Source of the DNA: Diaporthe sp. PMI_573
Lineage: Eukaryota; Ascomycota; Sordariomycetes; Diaporthales; Diaporthaceae
DNA length: 64,000 nucleotides
NCBI GenBank assembly: GCA_021399435.1
Contig: JAJTUP010000034.1
Location: 248,001-312,000, forward strand
Direction of reading: 5' to 3'
This document shows, in pieces, positions 32,837 through 42,591 of this stretch. The first letter of the stretch is position 1. The number at the start of each line of letters is the position of its first letter. A model generated the notes under the pieces. That model searched no databases. It was not told the origin of the DNA and was given only the letters and a program-made list of their open reading frames with translations. The translations under genes were made by a program, and so were the position numbers.

Positions 32837-34192
32837 TCATCTCTCCCACCAGTTATCCGCCGCATCATCACGTTCTGTATAACTAGGCGGCGGCCCATCA
32901 GGAGGCGGCACTGGTGGGGGCGTCGGGGACGAAGACGCCACCCTGCCACTGACCCTCTGAAATACTTGTTCCCGTGCCTTCTGTAACCTTACCCTCGCCT
33001 GTCTTACCACCTCATTCTTCTGGTCCGCCTCGCGCAGCAGTTCCATATGTCGCTGTGTCGCCGTTATCAGGTCGATGTTGAGGGACTGGGCGCAGTGGCG
33101 GACCTCGAGGTTCGACTGCTGGATCTTCTCGTGGAATGCCATGTCCGAGAAGATATTGTCAAAAAAGACGTCGCCGAGCAGGTTGCCCTGTGCTATCTTG
33201 ACAGGTGGCAAGGGGCGGACCATCGGCGACGCCCGCTGTGCCTGTGTCACCAGTGCGGTCGCCTGCCTGATGAGGTTCTCGGCCTTGTTGAGTGCGTTCC
33301 GCTCCATCATATCGGTGAATGTCCCACCGCCGTACATGTCTCTACGCGATGCGTGCAGGGCGTCCTCCATCGACACTACAGCATTCAGAGTCAGTTATCA
33401 AAGCCCCAAGGAAGTAGCTTGCTTCATGCCAATAGGGGTGAGGAGTGAGCCACAAGGCGGCCACAGCCTGTTTCAAAACCTGCAGCCCGTAAAGTCCTCA
33501 TTGTACGGGCTAAAGACGGGGTATGCTTTTTTTTTTTTTTTTTTGGAAGGGGTAAAGATTGTATCCAAAAGCTGCTTACTTAGGGCGCCGTTCAGCCGCG
33601 TCTGCGCCTGTGTGAGGATGTTGACCACCTGCCCCTCTCCCTCCGCCCGCGACCGCGCCTCCTTGTAGATCCGCAGCGCGTTGCTCGTCTCCCGTTCCCG
33701 CTGGTCCTCCTCGGGAAACCCCGGCGACGGCCCCGTGAATATAGACTCGTAGAGGCTGTCCAGGTCCCTCTGGGCCTCCATGTGCGTGGCCGCCCTGATC
33801 TCCAGCTCGCCGCGCACCGTCTTTGCGTCGGCCAGCATCTCGTCCAGGTTCTTCTTCATGACATCGGCCTGGTGCTCCTCCTGCAGCACATCGAAATACT
33901 CGCGCTCCTCCTTGGCGGCCCTGGCCTCGAACTTGTCCGCCTTGCCGCCGATCTTGAAGGCGAAGCGGCGCAGGACACTGTCGCGGTAGTGCTCATGTTC
34001 TCTGAGCTCCTGCTTGCGCCTGTAGCCGACCTGCTTCAGCCTCTCCGCCTGCTGTGCGACCTGCCTCTCGAGGTCGGCAACCTGGCGCTTCTGGGCCTGG
34101 AGGTCCGGGATGGCGCTGTCGGTCTGGTGAAGAATATTGAGCAGCTCTACGTTGCGCTCTGAGGTGTCTCTGATTTTGTCCTCGAGAGACAT
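32837..34192 (-). CDS. Coiled-coil hypothetical protein with Pro-rich C-terminus
   Basis: Exon 1 (34192-33580, ATG 34192) and exon 2 (33375-32837) give about 383 residues. Nearly the whole length is charged alpha-helix with heptads (QKRQVADLERQVAQQAERL; EKIQQSNLEVRHCAQSLNID). It ends in a Pro-rich tail (TPPPVPPPDGPPPSYTERDD) whose PPSY resembles a PPxY motif bound by WW domains. No family is recognised. The two exons are joined across a family A introner-like element that splits an ATG (Met) codon, CTA A|TG TCG. A cytoskeletal or membrane-trafficking role would be a guess. Confidence 0.65.
33376..33579 (-). repeat. Introner-like element family A, copy 2 (intron of the coiled-coil gene)
   Basis: A 204-bp intron on the minus strand. 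Its first 25 bases match copy 1 with one difference, and its last 23 bases (tgactctgaatgctgtag end) with one difference. The middle has diverged, with an A18 run (plus 33527-33544) and a local hairpin agcccgta...tacgggct at about 33486-33513. It lies in a gene unrelated to the other two carriers and again interrupts A|TG. Confidence 0.88.
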
Positions 34193-35017
34193 TGTATAAG
34201 TGAGTGGGTGGGTCTCGGCGAGTGGGCCTCGCTGAGACCGGGTGTGTTTGTGTGAGTATGAGACGACTCTGTCGGGCTCAAGAGGGCCGGCTGATGTCGT
34301 AGTCTTCCAAAAACTAGTCTGTGCTCGATATATGCGCTCGTGGGCGATTTCGACGGTATGCGATGGTGGTCTCAGGTCCAAATTGTAATTCGCGCTGGAG
34401 TGGTTCTGAATGGCGGAAGTGATAATATCTTTGGTGACGCAATTGTGGCATTCCGCACTTTAAATGAGGGCTCCAGCAGGCGCGTGTTTTTTTGGTGTTT
34501 TTTTTGGGTGCTTACACGTCTGTTGGATGCTCCCATTTGGTACAGGCGCAGCGGAAGAAACGCCCGTCCCGGTTGCACTCCGCCCCATCCATCGTTTCCC
34601 ACGGCGGAGGGTGGTTGATGATGATCCAAGCTGCGCCACCAGACATCGCGGCCATGTTGCTTGGCAGGCATTAGGCACCCCTATTCTTGATCGGGAAGAG
34701 GTGGGGGTGGAAACCAGTGGCCCTACCCGCCTGCCCGACGACTGCCCGGGTCAGGTGGGGTCACAACCTGTGCGCACTGCTCACGCGAAATGTCCAACCC
34801 GAACGGATGTGAGATGGTAAAACTGCATTCGCAAAAGTCTACTACTGCCTTGTCGGCTCAAAACCCCCAGTCGCTCTCCTCTACCTATGCATCGCAGTCC
34901 AAAAAAGCCAATGACCCGCCTGCATTTTACCACCCATTTGCTCCAAAATTCCCAGCTGACCGGCTTGTGAACCACAGCAACCAACCCACAAGTTCGGTAC
35001 AGCCCATTCGCTCCCAC
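34193..35017. other. Intergenic
   Basis: About 825 bp between two minus-strand genes. T-rich runs are present at 34488-34506. Overlapping short frames show no domain. Nothing else was seen. Confidence 0.5.
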
Positions 35018-36511
35018 TCAAAGGCCGTGCTCCAGCAGGTAGGTGTTGGAAATCACCTTGAACCGTCGCCCGTCGTCAATGCACTTGTACACCAGGCCCT
35101 CGCCCTTGCTCTGCGCCGCTCGCTTCTGGAGGTCCTTGTGGCTGCTCGCAATCTTGGTGAGCGTGTTGTAGCCCAGCACGGGGACATGCTTGAGTCCCAG
35201 CTTCTTCGCCATGGCCTCCACTTCTCGCGGGTTGATGAAGTCCTGCCTGTCGATGTGAAACATCGCATAGACAAAGAACTCCTGTTCGCCTTCTGGGAGG
35301 CCCTCGCGGTTGCCCTGGATCGGTTCGCCACAAAGCTCCCCCTGTATCGCAATGTTGCGGCCGAGCTGAGACAGCTTGGCCGGCAGGTCGTGCCGGAGGG
35401 CCGTCTCCCAGTACCTGTAGCCCGCAGAGCCACCCACTTCCAGCTCGTTCTTGTCGACCTTGTTGCTGCAGACGCCGAACCGGGCACCCTGGGCCCCCTC
35501 GAGCACCGTGTTGGGCCCGACGTTCTCTGGCAGCGGGTTGAGCAAGCTGAAGTAAGGGCATGACTTCTTGACGAAGTAGACAACCATCGCCGTGCCGTCC
35601 ATCTTGACGCTCTCCTGATAGACAAACTTGTTGTATTTGTCTTTCTTGAACAGGTTCGGGCACTCCTCTACTCGCCTCAAGTCGGTCCTCTTGAAAACTT
35701 CCGTCGGGTACGGGCCGAGGCGCCGGTGCTCAGGCTGCTCGGGCTGGACTGGCCTCTCCTCCCACTTCTTGACCCCCAGCACCTCCGCCCAGTTCCTGTC
35801 GCGGTACATGACCAGCAGGGTCGCGTTGATCAACTCGACGTCTTTCTCCATCGGGCCGGCCGAGATGAACTGCCGCACCACCTCGAGCTTCCTCCAGATC
35901 TCTGGGAACGCCCGCACTGGCGTGATCACGCCCTGCGACACAATCATGTCTTCACCGCTACCAAACTTCTCCGTCTTGAGCCTCTGGCCGAGCTTTCCGT
36001 CCAGCATCTGGAGCTTTCTGGGATTGCCGAGGCCCTTGCCGAAACGGTCATCGGCGCCCGGCAGGAAAGAGTCGACCTGGAAGTACAGGACGAGTTCGCC
36101 CTCGCGGTACTGCCGGAATGGTATCTTGCAGGTCCAGCCATCGACCTCGGCAAAAGTGTGTCGCTTGTCGTACAACTCTATGTCGTGAATCTTCTTGATC
36201 ACTCGCAGACTGACAAGTCGCTGTGTGCCACTGTTGTCCGTCGTGGGCATCTCCGCTGTGACGTTGCCCTTTGGTGATGGGCCAGCTGCTACCAAATCGG
36301 TACAGACAGCAGGCTCGAGTCCTCTCAGGCAGGCGCGACCCTCGTGGCTCGTTTCTTCGCCATTTGTCGAAGTCTGCAACTTGGCACTGTCGTCCACCTT
36401 CAAATCGACTTTCAGTTCTGGAGTGGGTGCGGCGGCTTTAGCCTTTCCGGTGTATGCCGTTGGGTCAAAAGGCTGCAAGCTGCCAGCGACAGGGGCTTCT
36501 TGTAGAGCCAT
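35018..36511 (-). CDS. RNA ligase of the DRB0094 (Rnl5) type
   Basis: A single exon of 497 residues from ATG 36511. Residues about 130-280 resemble an OB-type N-terminal module. The nucleotidyltransferase core follows with motif I VKMDGTAMVVYF (Lys-x-Asp-Gly, the adenylated Lys), IQGELCGEPIQGN (motif III), GEGLVYKC (motif IV) and FKVISNTYLLEHG (motif V). This arrangement is that of ATP-dependent RNA ligases typified by Deinococcus DraRnl, which seal 3'-OH/5'-PO4 nicks through a ligase-AMP intermediate. It is not the tRNA ligase Trl1. The biological RNA substrate in fungi is unknown. The frame stays open for 62 codons upstream of the ATG without another ATG. Confidence 0.8.
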   Translation of the reverse strand: MALQEAPVAGSLQPFDPTAYTGKAKAAAPTPELKVDLKVDDSAKLQTSTNGEETSHEGRACLRGLEPAVCTDLVAAGPSPKGNVTAEMPTTDNSGTQRLVSLRVIKKIHDIELYDKRHTFAEVDGWTCKIPFRQYREGELVLYFQVDSFLPGADDRFGKGLGNPRKLQMLDGKLGQRLKTEKFGSGEDMIVSQGVITPVRAFPEIWRKLEVVRQFISAGPMEKDVELINATLLVMYRDRNWAEVLGVKKWEERPVQPEQPEHRRLGPYPTEVFKRTDLRRVEECPNLFKKDKYNKFVYQESVKMDGTAMVVYFVKKSCPYFSLLNPLPENVGPNTVLEGAQGARFGVCSNKVDKNELEVGGSAGYRYWETALRHDLPAKLSQLGRNIAIQGELCGEPIQGNREGLPEGEQEFFVYAMFHIDRQDFINPREVEAMAKKLGLKHVPVLGYNTLTKIASSHKDLQKRAAQSKGEGLVYKCIDDGRRFKVISNTYLLEHGL

Positions 36512-38037
36512 TTCTGTAGCGTTTGTTTGAAATGGCCTGCTCGGCTGTTTGTCCGTTAGTGCTTGCAGCCCTCCAAGGGTTTGGGAAGGGAAAAGCTCTT
36601 GGATGTTGAGGAGCGCGGAAGAGACAAACCACCGGCTGAGGGAATCGTAAACTTGGGATGTCTTGATGCCCCGGAAGCAGCGACCGGTCACGGGCACAAA
36701 AAGAAAGAAAAGCGAGGTCTGTGCCTAGATGGAGTTGCTGAACAACTGAACATACCTCACGTGTGACACGGCCTCCAGCAAAGGCTCAAGCTTGTGTGGT
36801 GTTTGGTGTTGCTGTCGGCACTTTCAGTTTCCCTGGTCCAATACTAGTATGCTTGGGTAAGCACCTGGTCCGGGTCTTGGCTTGAGAACAAAGATGGCAA
36901 TGGGCACTTGGTCAGGGTCAAGGCTATTGTGGGAAGTAAGCGGATTCGGCTGAACCCCTTGGAGTAGAGATTCGTGATGAAAGATTCGAGGGAATGTGAT
37001 CTGGTGCGTAAAAGCACCGGGGAAAGAGAAATGTGGTTTGAGAGATGGGCTTTTCCGGGGCTCTTTAAGTAACAAACCTTACGTGCAACTCAGTGGTGAG
37101 AAGTTGAAAGTGAGAACAACGAGGGCTTCGGATGCTTGACTGATGGCTTGTAGCAAGAATAGGGAGCAAGGGGCAAGCGGATCTGCGAGGGTGTAAGTCG
37201 TCCAGTAGTCGTCCGGTAAAATCGCCAAGTGTCCAGACAAATCCAGTCAAGTGATGGTGTGCAGGCTCAAAGACTTCGGAGAGCAGACGAGAGCTGGAAT
37301 CAGGAGCGGTGCCAAGACACGGAGCAAACCGTTGATGGTAGTCTGGTGCTTGGGGAGCGGTGCACCTCCCGTCAAATGGGCAAAGGAATTGCAGCAACTG
37401 GCTTGTAATAGACGGGGGTCTTGCCTAGTATTGGGAGCTCAACTCTCTGGTAGTTGGTTGCGAGTCAAATGTTGGGTAAGGTTGTCGTGCGAGCAGACTG
37501 GGCCAAGATCAGATGTCTGAGAGACCTGCCTTGGACGTTGCAGGATGACCCCGAAAGTTGAAGGGGATATCTAAGTGCGAGCAGGCAGATCTACAGGAGT
37601 ATGTAGTTACACAGGTTAAAAGCGAGACCACTTATCAAGCAACATCATCCTGATTTCCCGTCGCTGCAGCGTAACGATTTAGCTTGAACATGTTGCGTTA
37701 GATCAAATCATCCGATTAGATATCATACAATGCTGATAACAGTAGGCTCGAAATACGGTCCTCCCGGCACTTCTTTGTTCTTAAGGTACCGATGCTTAAG
37801 GGTTGACTAACAATGCTTTATTGTCTTTGGAGAGCGCCTACTGCAGTCCAGACCATCAGGATTGTGTTTGAGAAATTGGGGTTCTTTGTTTCCCGTTTTC
37901 AAGTCAATCATTCATGTAAAAATATGTAAAGGCATTTCCAGTTGCATCCTGACGAAGGCTCCTAGTTCGCAGATTCCAAACCAATTTTGCACTGAGGGGA
38001 ATATTTGAACCGCACAGGAGCGTTGACATACGGCATT
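36512..38037. other. Intergenic
   Basis: About 1.5 kb between the divergent RNA ligase and a small membrane-protein gene. Several short overlapping frames have no ATG start or domain. No repeat was seen. Confidence 0.5.
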
Positions 38038-38298
38038 ATGGAACGGCCAACTTCGCACAGATCAGATGGTAAAAGGGTGGATAACACGGCGGAAGGCGAT
38101 GGCTTCGTGAACATTGACCTGAGCTCTTTTGAAAAAGACATTGAGGTATGTGAAGCAGCTGGGCAAGAGGAGGAGTCCAAGCCTGTTGAAGGTATGAAGA
38201 CCAGACTGGTGATTTTGATTCTGATTCTTCTCTTGTTGGGAACGGCATCTTTGATCGTGGGCCTCTTCATCCATTTGGCAAGGAAGCAGAAGATTTAG
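38038..38298 (+). CDS. Small single-pass, probably tail-anchored membrane protein
   Basis: A single exon of 86 residues from ATG 38038. The first ~50 residues are hydrophilic and acidic (GFVNIDLSSFEKDIEVCEAA). A strongly hydrophobic helix, LVILILILLLLGTASLIVGL, follows and the protein ends in basic ARKQKI, as in tail-anchored proteins with a cytosolic N-terminus. No family is recognised. Size alone makes this call uncertain, but a clean hydrophobic helix next to a basic end is unlikely by chance. Confidence 0.45.
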   Translation: MERPTSHRSDGKRVDNTAEGDGFVNIDLSSFEKDIEVCEAAGQEEESKPVEGMKTRLVILILILLLLGTASLIVGLFIHLARKQKI

Positions 38299-38710
38299 AC
38301 TACGCCTCCACGTATCAAATCTACTATGATAACCATTACCAATAGGTGAGCGTACATGGCCACTCAGTATCCCCTATACCTCGTGCCCCCTCCTCCACCA
38401 TTACGTTGTGCTATATGCTGCATTGGTATCAAACCTCTTTCTGAGCTTCGGTCAGATGGGGTTCTCTGTGCTCCTGAATCAACTTGAACCACGAATCCCG
38501 GTGCAAGCGTTCGTATAGCCAGCAGCGGGGCTTTCAAAGTTCGCATTGTAAAGCTAAACATACTTATTCTGATTATTGGCTCCAGGGTGCTTTGGTTCGA
38601 GCGGCCATTTCCGTCATATTCTGGAGAGTCGTAGTCGGGGTACCACCGTCATGTCGTGATGCGGGAGTGCGGTTTTCCATCAGAACTGGGTATCATTGAT
38701 CCTGACTAGT
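38299..38710. other. Spacer before the transposon
   Basis: About 410 bp between the small membrane-protein gene and the left end of the pogo-type element. No gene was seen. Confidence 0.5.
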
Positions 38711-38712
38711 TA

Positions 38713-38755
38713 ACGTCCCCGGCCCGGCTTCCGCCCCCCCCCTGCTTCCGCCCCC
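38713..38755 (+). repeat. Left terminal inverted repeat
   Basis: Begins acgtccccggcccggcttcc, then C9, TG and a second ttccgccccc. It pairs with 40520-40562 with one mismatch. The internal repetition of the ttccgccccc unit may be a transposase-binding site. Confidence 0.95.
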
Positions 38756-38796
38756 CCCACATCCGCGTTCACGCGTGTACGCGTCTGCCCCCACCC

Positions 38797-38804
38797 TATA
38801 TAAA
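38797..38804 (+). promoter_or_regulatory. TATA box of the transposase gene
   Basis: Tatataaa, 70 bp upstream of the transposase ATG at 38874 and just inside the left inverted repeat, in the expected place for the element's own promoter. Confidence 0.6.
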
Positions 38805-38873
38805 CTCAACCATATCTTTCCGAGAGAATTTTTTCTGGTTACCAAACTTCTTCCAAGCATCAACCTAGTCATC

Positions 38874-40514
38874 ATGAAGCCCTATGGGGAAGCCGAGATC
38901 CATGACGCCCTTGTTGCGTGCAGGGATGGAATGCCCGTCAAGCAGGCTTGCAGGACCTGGCATATCCCCCGTTCCACACTTCGCGATTGCCTTGCCGGCG
39001 CGCAAAGCCAGCGCGTTTCTCACGAACCTCAGAGGCCTCTTTCTGATGATTAGGAGGATCGATTGGCCCTATTCCTTATTAACTAAAGCAGCTTGGGCCA
39101 TGTGTTGACTCGCTGGGAAACGAGGGCTCTGGCAGCCCGAATGGCCTTGTCGGGGAAGGAGGTCGCTCCTCTCGGAAGGAAGTGGCTGAGGGCCTTCCTC
39201 CTTTGTCACCCTATCCTCCAAAGCCGTAAGTACCAGCGAGTTGAGGCTAAACGGCTAAGGGCAGCCACCAAAAAGAACGTTGGGTTGTGGTTTGACTTCA
39301 TGTAGTTGCCTATTGTGAAGGCAATTAAGCCGGCCAACCGGTGGAACGCCGACGAGGGCGGGCTAATGGAGGGCAAGTCCGAGAAGGCGCTCACAATCGG
39401 CTATTTGGAAGGAAGCCAGCTTCTTCAGAAGGACTTTAATTTGAGAGCGTGGACCTCCTTCCTTGAGTGTATCCCCGCCACGGGCAAGTTCCTCGTCCCA
39501 CTCGTTATTTTTAAGGGACTAAGCATTTAGCAGCAGTGGTTTCCTATTACCCTCGAAGATTACGAGGGCTGGCAGTTCACGGCGACAAAGAAGGGGTGGA
39601 TGGAGGAACCTATCGCTATCCACTGGCTTCGGAAGGTCTTTCTTCCTCAAACAGTGCCAGAGGACCCATTAGAATGGCGCCTTCTCGTAATCGATGGGTA
39701 CCATACACATACAACAGTTGAGTTTATGTGGGAATGCTTCTCGAATAAGGTATATATTGTTTTTTTGCCCGCCCATACTTTGTATATGCTGTAACTACTC
39801 GATGTGGCGATCTTCGGCCCTCTAAAGCTTGCATTTAAGAAGCATCTCGATTACCAGGGAGGGCACGATTTGTCAATAGTTATGGCAAAGAAACGGTTTC
39901 TTTATTGCTATCACAAGGCTCAAATTGACACTTTAACGGAAGCAAATATACGTTCTGGCTGGCGGGCGACTGGTCTCTGGCTAGTGTCTAAGCATAGGGC
40001 ACTTGGAAGCCACTTTATCGCCGATAATCGCGAGAAGGAAGCGAGATCATTGGAATCTGGCGGCACTAATAGCTCCAGCAGCTATTTCTGCACTAATAAG
40101 TGTTTTTGTCGGCCTTGAGGGACCATTTTTGCGACCCCTAAGCGATCTTAAGACCTAAGGGGTATGGTGGCTTGGTATGCCTGTCAGAAGAATCTCAGCC
40201 CTACATTACGACTCTTTTTCAGGAAAATCCTCAAAAGTTGGGACCAGATAGACGTTGATCTGACAATGTCCTCACAAAAAGCCCGAGAGTTGGAAGCCCA
40301 GATTGAAGCCAGTAGGGTAGTCCGAAGGAAGAAGGTTCAACTTGACCCGAATGAACTTTTCGCCGATATCAAGGCCATTCAGAGGACTCAGATTGAAGCG
40401 GGGGTGGTATCAGAAGAAAGCGATGCTTTAGAAGAGTCGGAAACACCATCGGAAGCGAGGTTAACTATCGTGGTGGCGTCGTCGTTGGCGACGAGGCGAA
40501 GGGGGCGGTCGTGA
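38874..40514 (+). pseudogene. Pogo-family transposase with in-frame stops
   Basis: Reading from ATG 38874, the frame encodes an N-terminal helix-turn-helix (psq type; KQACRTWHIPRSTLRDCLAG), a CENPB-like region, and the DDE domain: NADEGGL with the first Asp, LLVIDGYHTHTT with the second, LLDVAIFGPLK with the third. The triad is DDD, as in fungal Fot1-like elements. Stop codons at 39051, 39084, 39303, 39528, 39792, 40116 and 40149 are in the same frame, with no indels. At least some are TAG/TAA where CAG/CAA (Gln) would be expected, the pattern left by C-to-T mutation such as repeat-induced point mutation. Confidence 0.88.
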
Positions 40515-40519
40515 GGGAA

Positions 40520-40562
40520 GGGGGCGGAATCAGGGGGGGGGCGGAAGCCGGGCCGGGGACGT
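40520..40562 (-). repeat. Right terminal inverted repeat
   Basis: Reverse complement of 38713-38755 with a single difference. The adjacent TA at 40563-40564 is the target duplication. Confidence 0.95.
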
Positions 40563-40564
40563 TA

Positions 40565-41680
40565 TGCTTACGATTAAGCATGGGGATCGTTGCATTTGGC
40601 GCGGTTAGGTTAGGTTAGGTTAGCCAATACACCAATTCTAAATTCGCTACAATTCGGCAAGCCATTTCAACCGGTGAATAATCACAAATTGTAGAGAAAG
40701 CGAGCTCGCAAGTGATGCCCAAAGGCCTGTGAGCACCAATGCAGGTATCCAGCGTGACCAGCCGGGGCGGAAACTTGATCAGCAGAAGCGCCAAGTAGCG
40801 GGTTTGATTGGCATCGTCTGTATAACGGCTCCCAGTTAGGTAGGTAGATTGTGAATCTTGACAACGGTTAACGTGATGGCGATATCAGGTTCCTGGCACG
40901 GGTCCAGTCAAGTATCCCTTGGATGCTACTCTGTGCGGGAGATGCAAGTCCAAGCCGTCCCTGGCTGACTTCCTTGGCGTCGGGGCCGTATTACCTTGCT
41001 TTTTCCGACATTCGGCAGACGGAAGGCCGTGTATATTCCGAACAGCAGGCGGTAACTTGCAATGCCCGACAGACAAGCTTTTGGGTCAGCGCCAACGAAT
41101 TGCTCCCTCAAGTTTGTTGGACTTGTGTGTTGACAAGTGGGTCACCCAAGGCCAACCTCTACTTAAGTAGATCATTAGTGCTGCCAACAGCCTTGAATCT
41201 TCACGGCGGCAAGCTCGCCCAGGGTTCGCGTTTGTGAAATTCTGGTGCGGTTTCCGCGGTACTCTCCAGAGGATTCCAGCACTCAAATCAGGCCCATGAA
41301 AATCAGTTGACCTGATTGAACGTCGGAGACAATATCAATACCACCAGCTGATGCAACGATGGCCGAGTGCGACCATTTTTTTTTTTATAACTCTTGTCAG
41401 ACACGCTGATTTCCTCCTGTAGCAAACAACTGAGGCCTGAGGTATAAAAGCGACAAGTCCTGGTCTGCTAAACGATGGCTTGCGTCGAAGACAACTTTTG
41501 TTCCTGTGACCTGACGTGCTTGTGCCCGTGAACTGCTGAAAGTGTTGTCAACTCTAATCAGCCCCTCTCCTAAGCGGCGCCGCTCAGGTGCAAGACCCAG
41601 ATACTGGGCTCCAACCCGCTGACCCACCCAACGTACCTCGATAGCATCGATATACTCACACACTGCAGGATAGCGAAGGC
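40565..41680. other. Intergenic downstream of the transposon
   Basis: About 1.1 kb with no supported gene. It includes the (GGTTA)4 block just outside the transposon end and a T-run at 41380-41388. A minus-strand frame at 41397-41663 has no domain. Confidence 0.5.
40603..40623 (+). repeat. (GGTTA)4 telomere-like block
   Basis: Four tandem GGTTA units plus a G, that is the 5-bp repeat TTAGG. It is similar to but shorter than the fungal telomere unit TTAGGG. It lies 41 bp outside the right end of the transposon. Confidence 0.85.
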
Positions 41681-42012
41681 TTCTATCAAAGCATCGCTCA
41701 GCAAACCAATGTCACTGCCAAGCCCGCACTCAACTTCACATTGGCGACAACTACAGCACTAGCTCTCCAGATGTTCTCTTCCCAGATGATGACCCGATTG
41801 ACTGCCTTGGTCACGGTAAGTACTCAAATCAGGAAGGCCCCTCGGCAGTTTCCTGCAGGCCTCGGCCTTGTCAATACCGTATCCTTGGCCGAGCGCTCAA
41901 GACCTTCGGCGACCGCGAGAATCCCAAAGATTGGCAGTTCGGGCTTTCCAATTGGCTCGTGGTCGAGAACAACAGCACCTCCAACGCGTCCATATTTGCC
42001 TCCGTGCGCTGA
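41681..42012 (+). pseudogene. Subtilase (S8 protease) remnant
   Basis: Two overlapping frames give recognisable pieces. At 41681-41740 there is a propeptide-like stretch (FYQSIAQQTNVTAKPALNFT). In the next frame, 41743-41816, is VLFPDDDPIDCLGHG, the catalytic-His region of fungal subtilases (normally ...DC.GHGTHVAG), cut by a good gtaagt donor at 41816. The catalytic Asp block between propeptide and His is missing, and no downstream exon with THVAG was found. A further coding-like piece at 41900-42012 (ALKTFGDRENPKDWQFGLSN) ends at a stop. I read this as a deleted, decayed protease gene. Confidence 0.4.
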
Positions 42013-42591
42013 ATCTTCTTGACTTCATCATGATCGAGGTCCCAGCTTGTGTGCTATACACTTCTCAGATTCACTCTCAATGTCCTTGCAATATCGACAT
42101 ATTTATGAAGCCAATGGCATCTTCAAAACTTTCTGTCTATTTGCTGCCCAGGTATTAGAGAACGTTATAACTTAGCTTTCGATCCCTGACTACATTGCGT
42201 ACCATCAATTCACACCTTTCCAGGGACTTGTATTTGTAGTTCTGCAATTATCAACATGCTCAGCAGTCTTCCTGTATCAGCAGTCCAAGCCAACCCGCGC
42301 CACAGTTCCTAGAAATTGTTGGAAGATTTCCAAGCATAGTGATGATTATTATGCAAATAATACTAAGTGTTCATCTGCGGCTGAGACCTGGCTGGACCCA
42401 AGTATTGGAACAAGGTGGGGCAGTCGCTCGTGCAGAAAGTAAAAATATCCATTGCTATGTGCACGTGAGGACTGTGGGGTCCTCAATTCTTAAAGTATGT
42501 CATGAAAAGAATACAGTCAAACGGCAGGACTTCAAGCCTTCCGGTAATGTACAAGAAAGCACACTCCCCCTCCCGCATTCTACCTCCACTC
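42013..42591. other. Intergenic
   Basis: About 580 bp downstream of the carbonic anhydrase gene and the subtilase relic. Nothing was seen. Confidence 0.5.

Larger units (their letters stand above)
38713..40562 (+). mobile_element. Pogo/Fot1-type DNA transposon, complete ends, dead transposase
   Basis: An 1850-bp element bounded by 43-bp terminal inverted repeats (38713-38755 and 40520-40562) that differ at one base, and by the dinucleotide TA on each side (38711-38712 and 40563-40564), the target duplication of Tc1/mariner/pogo elements. The interior holds one transposase frame broken only by stop codons. Near-perfect repeats and absence of frameshifts indicate a recent insertion inactivated by point mutation. 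Confidence 0.92.
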
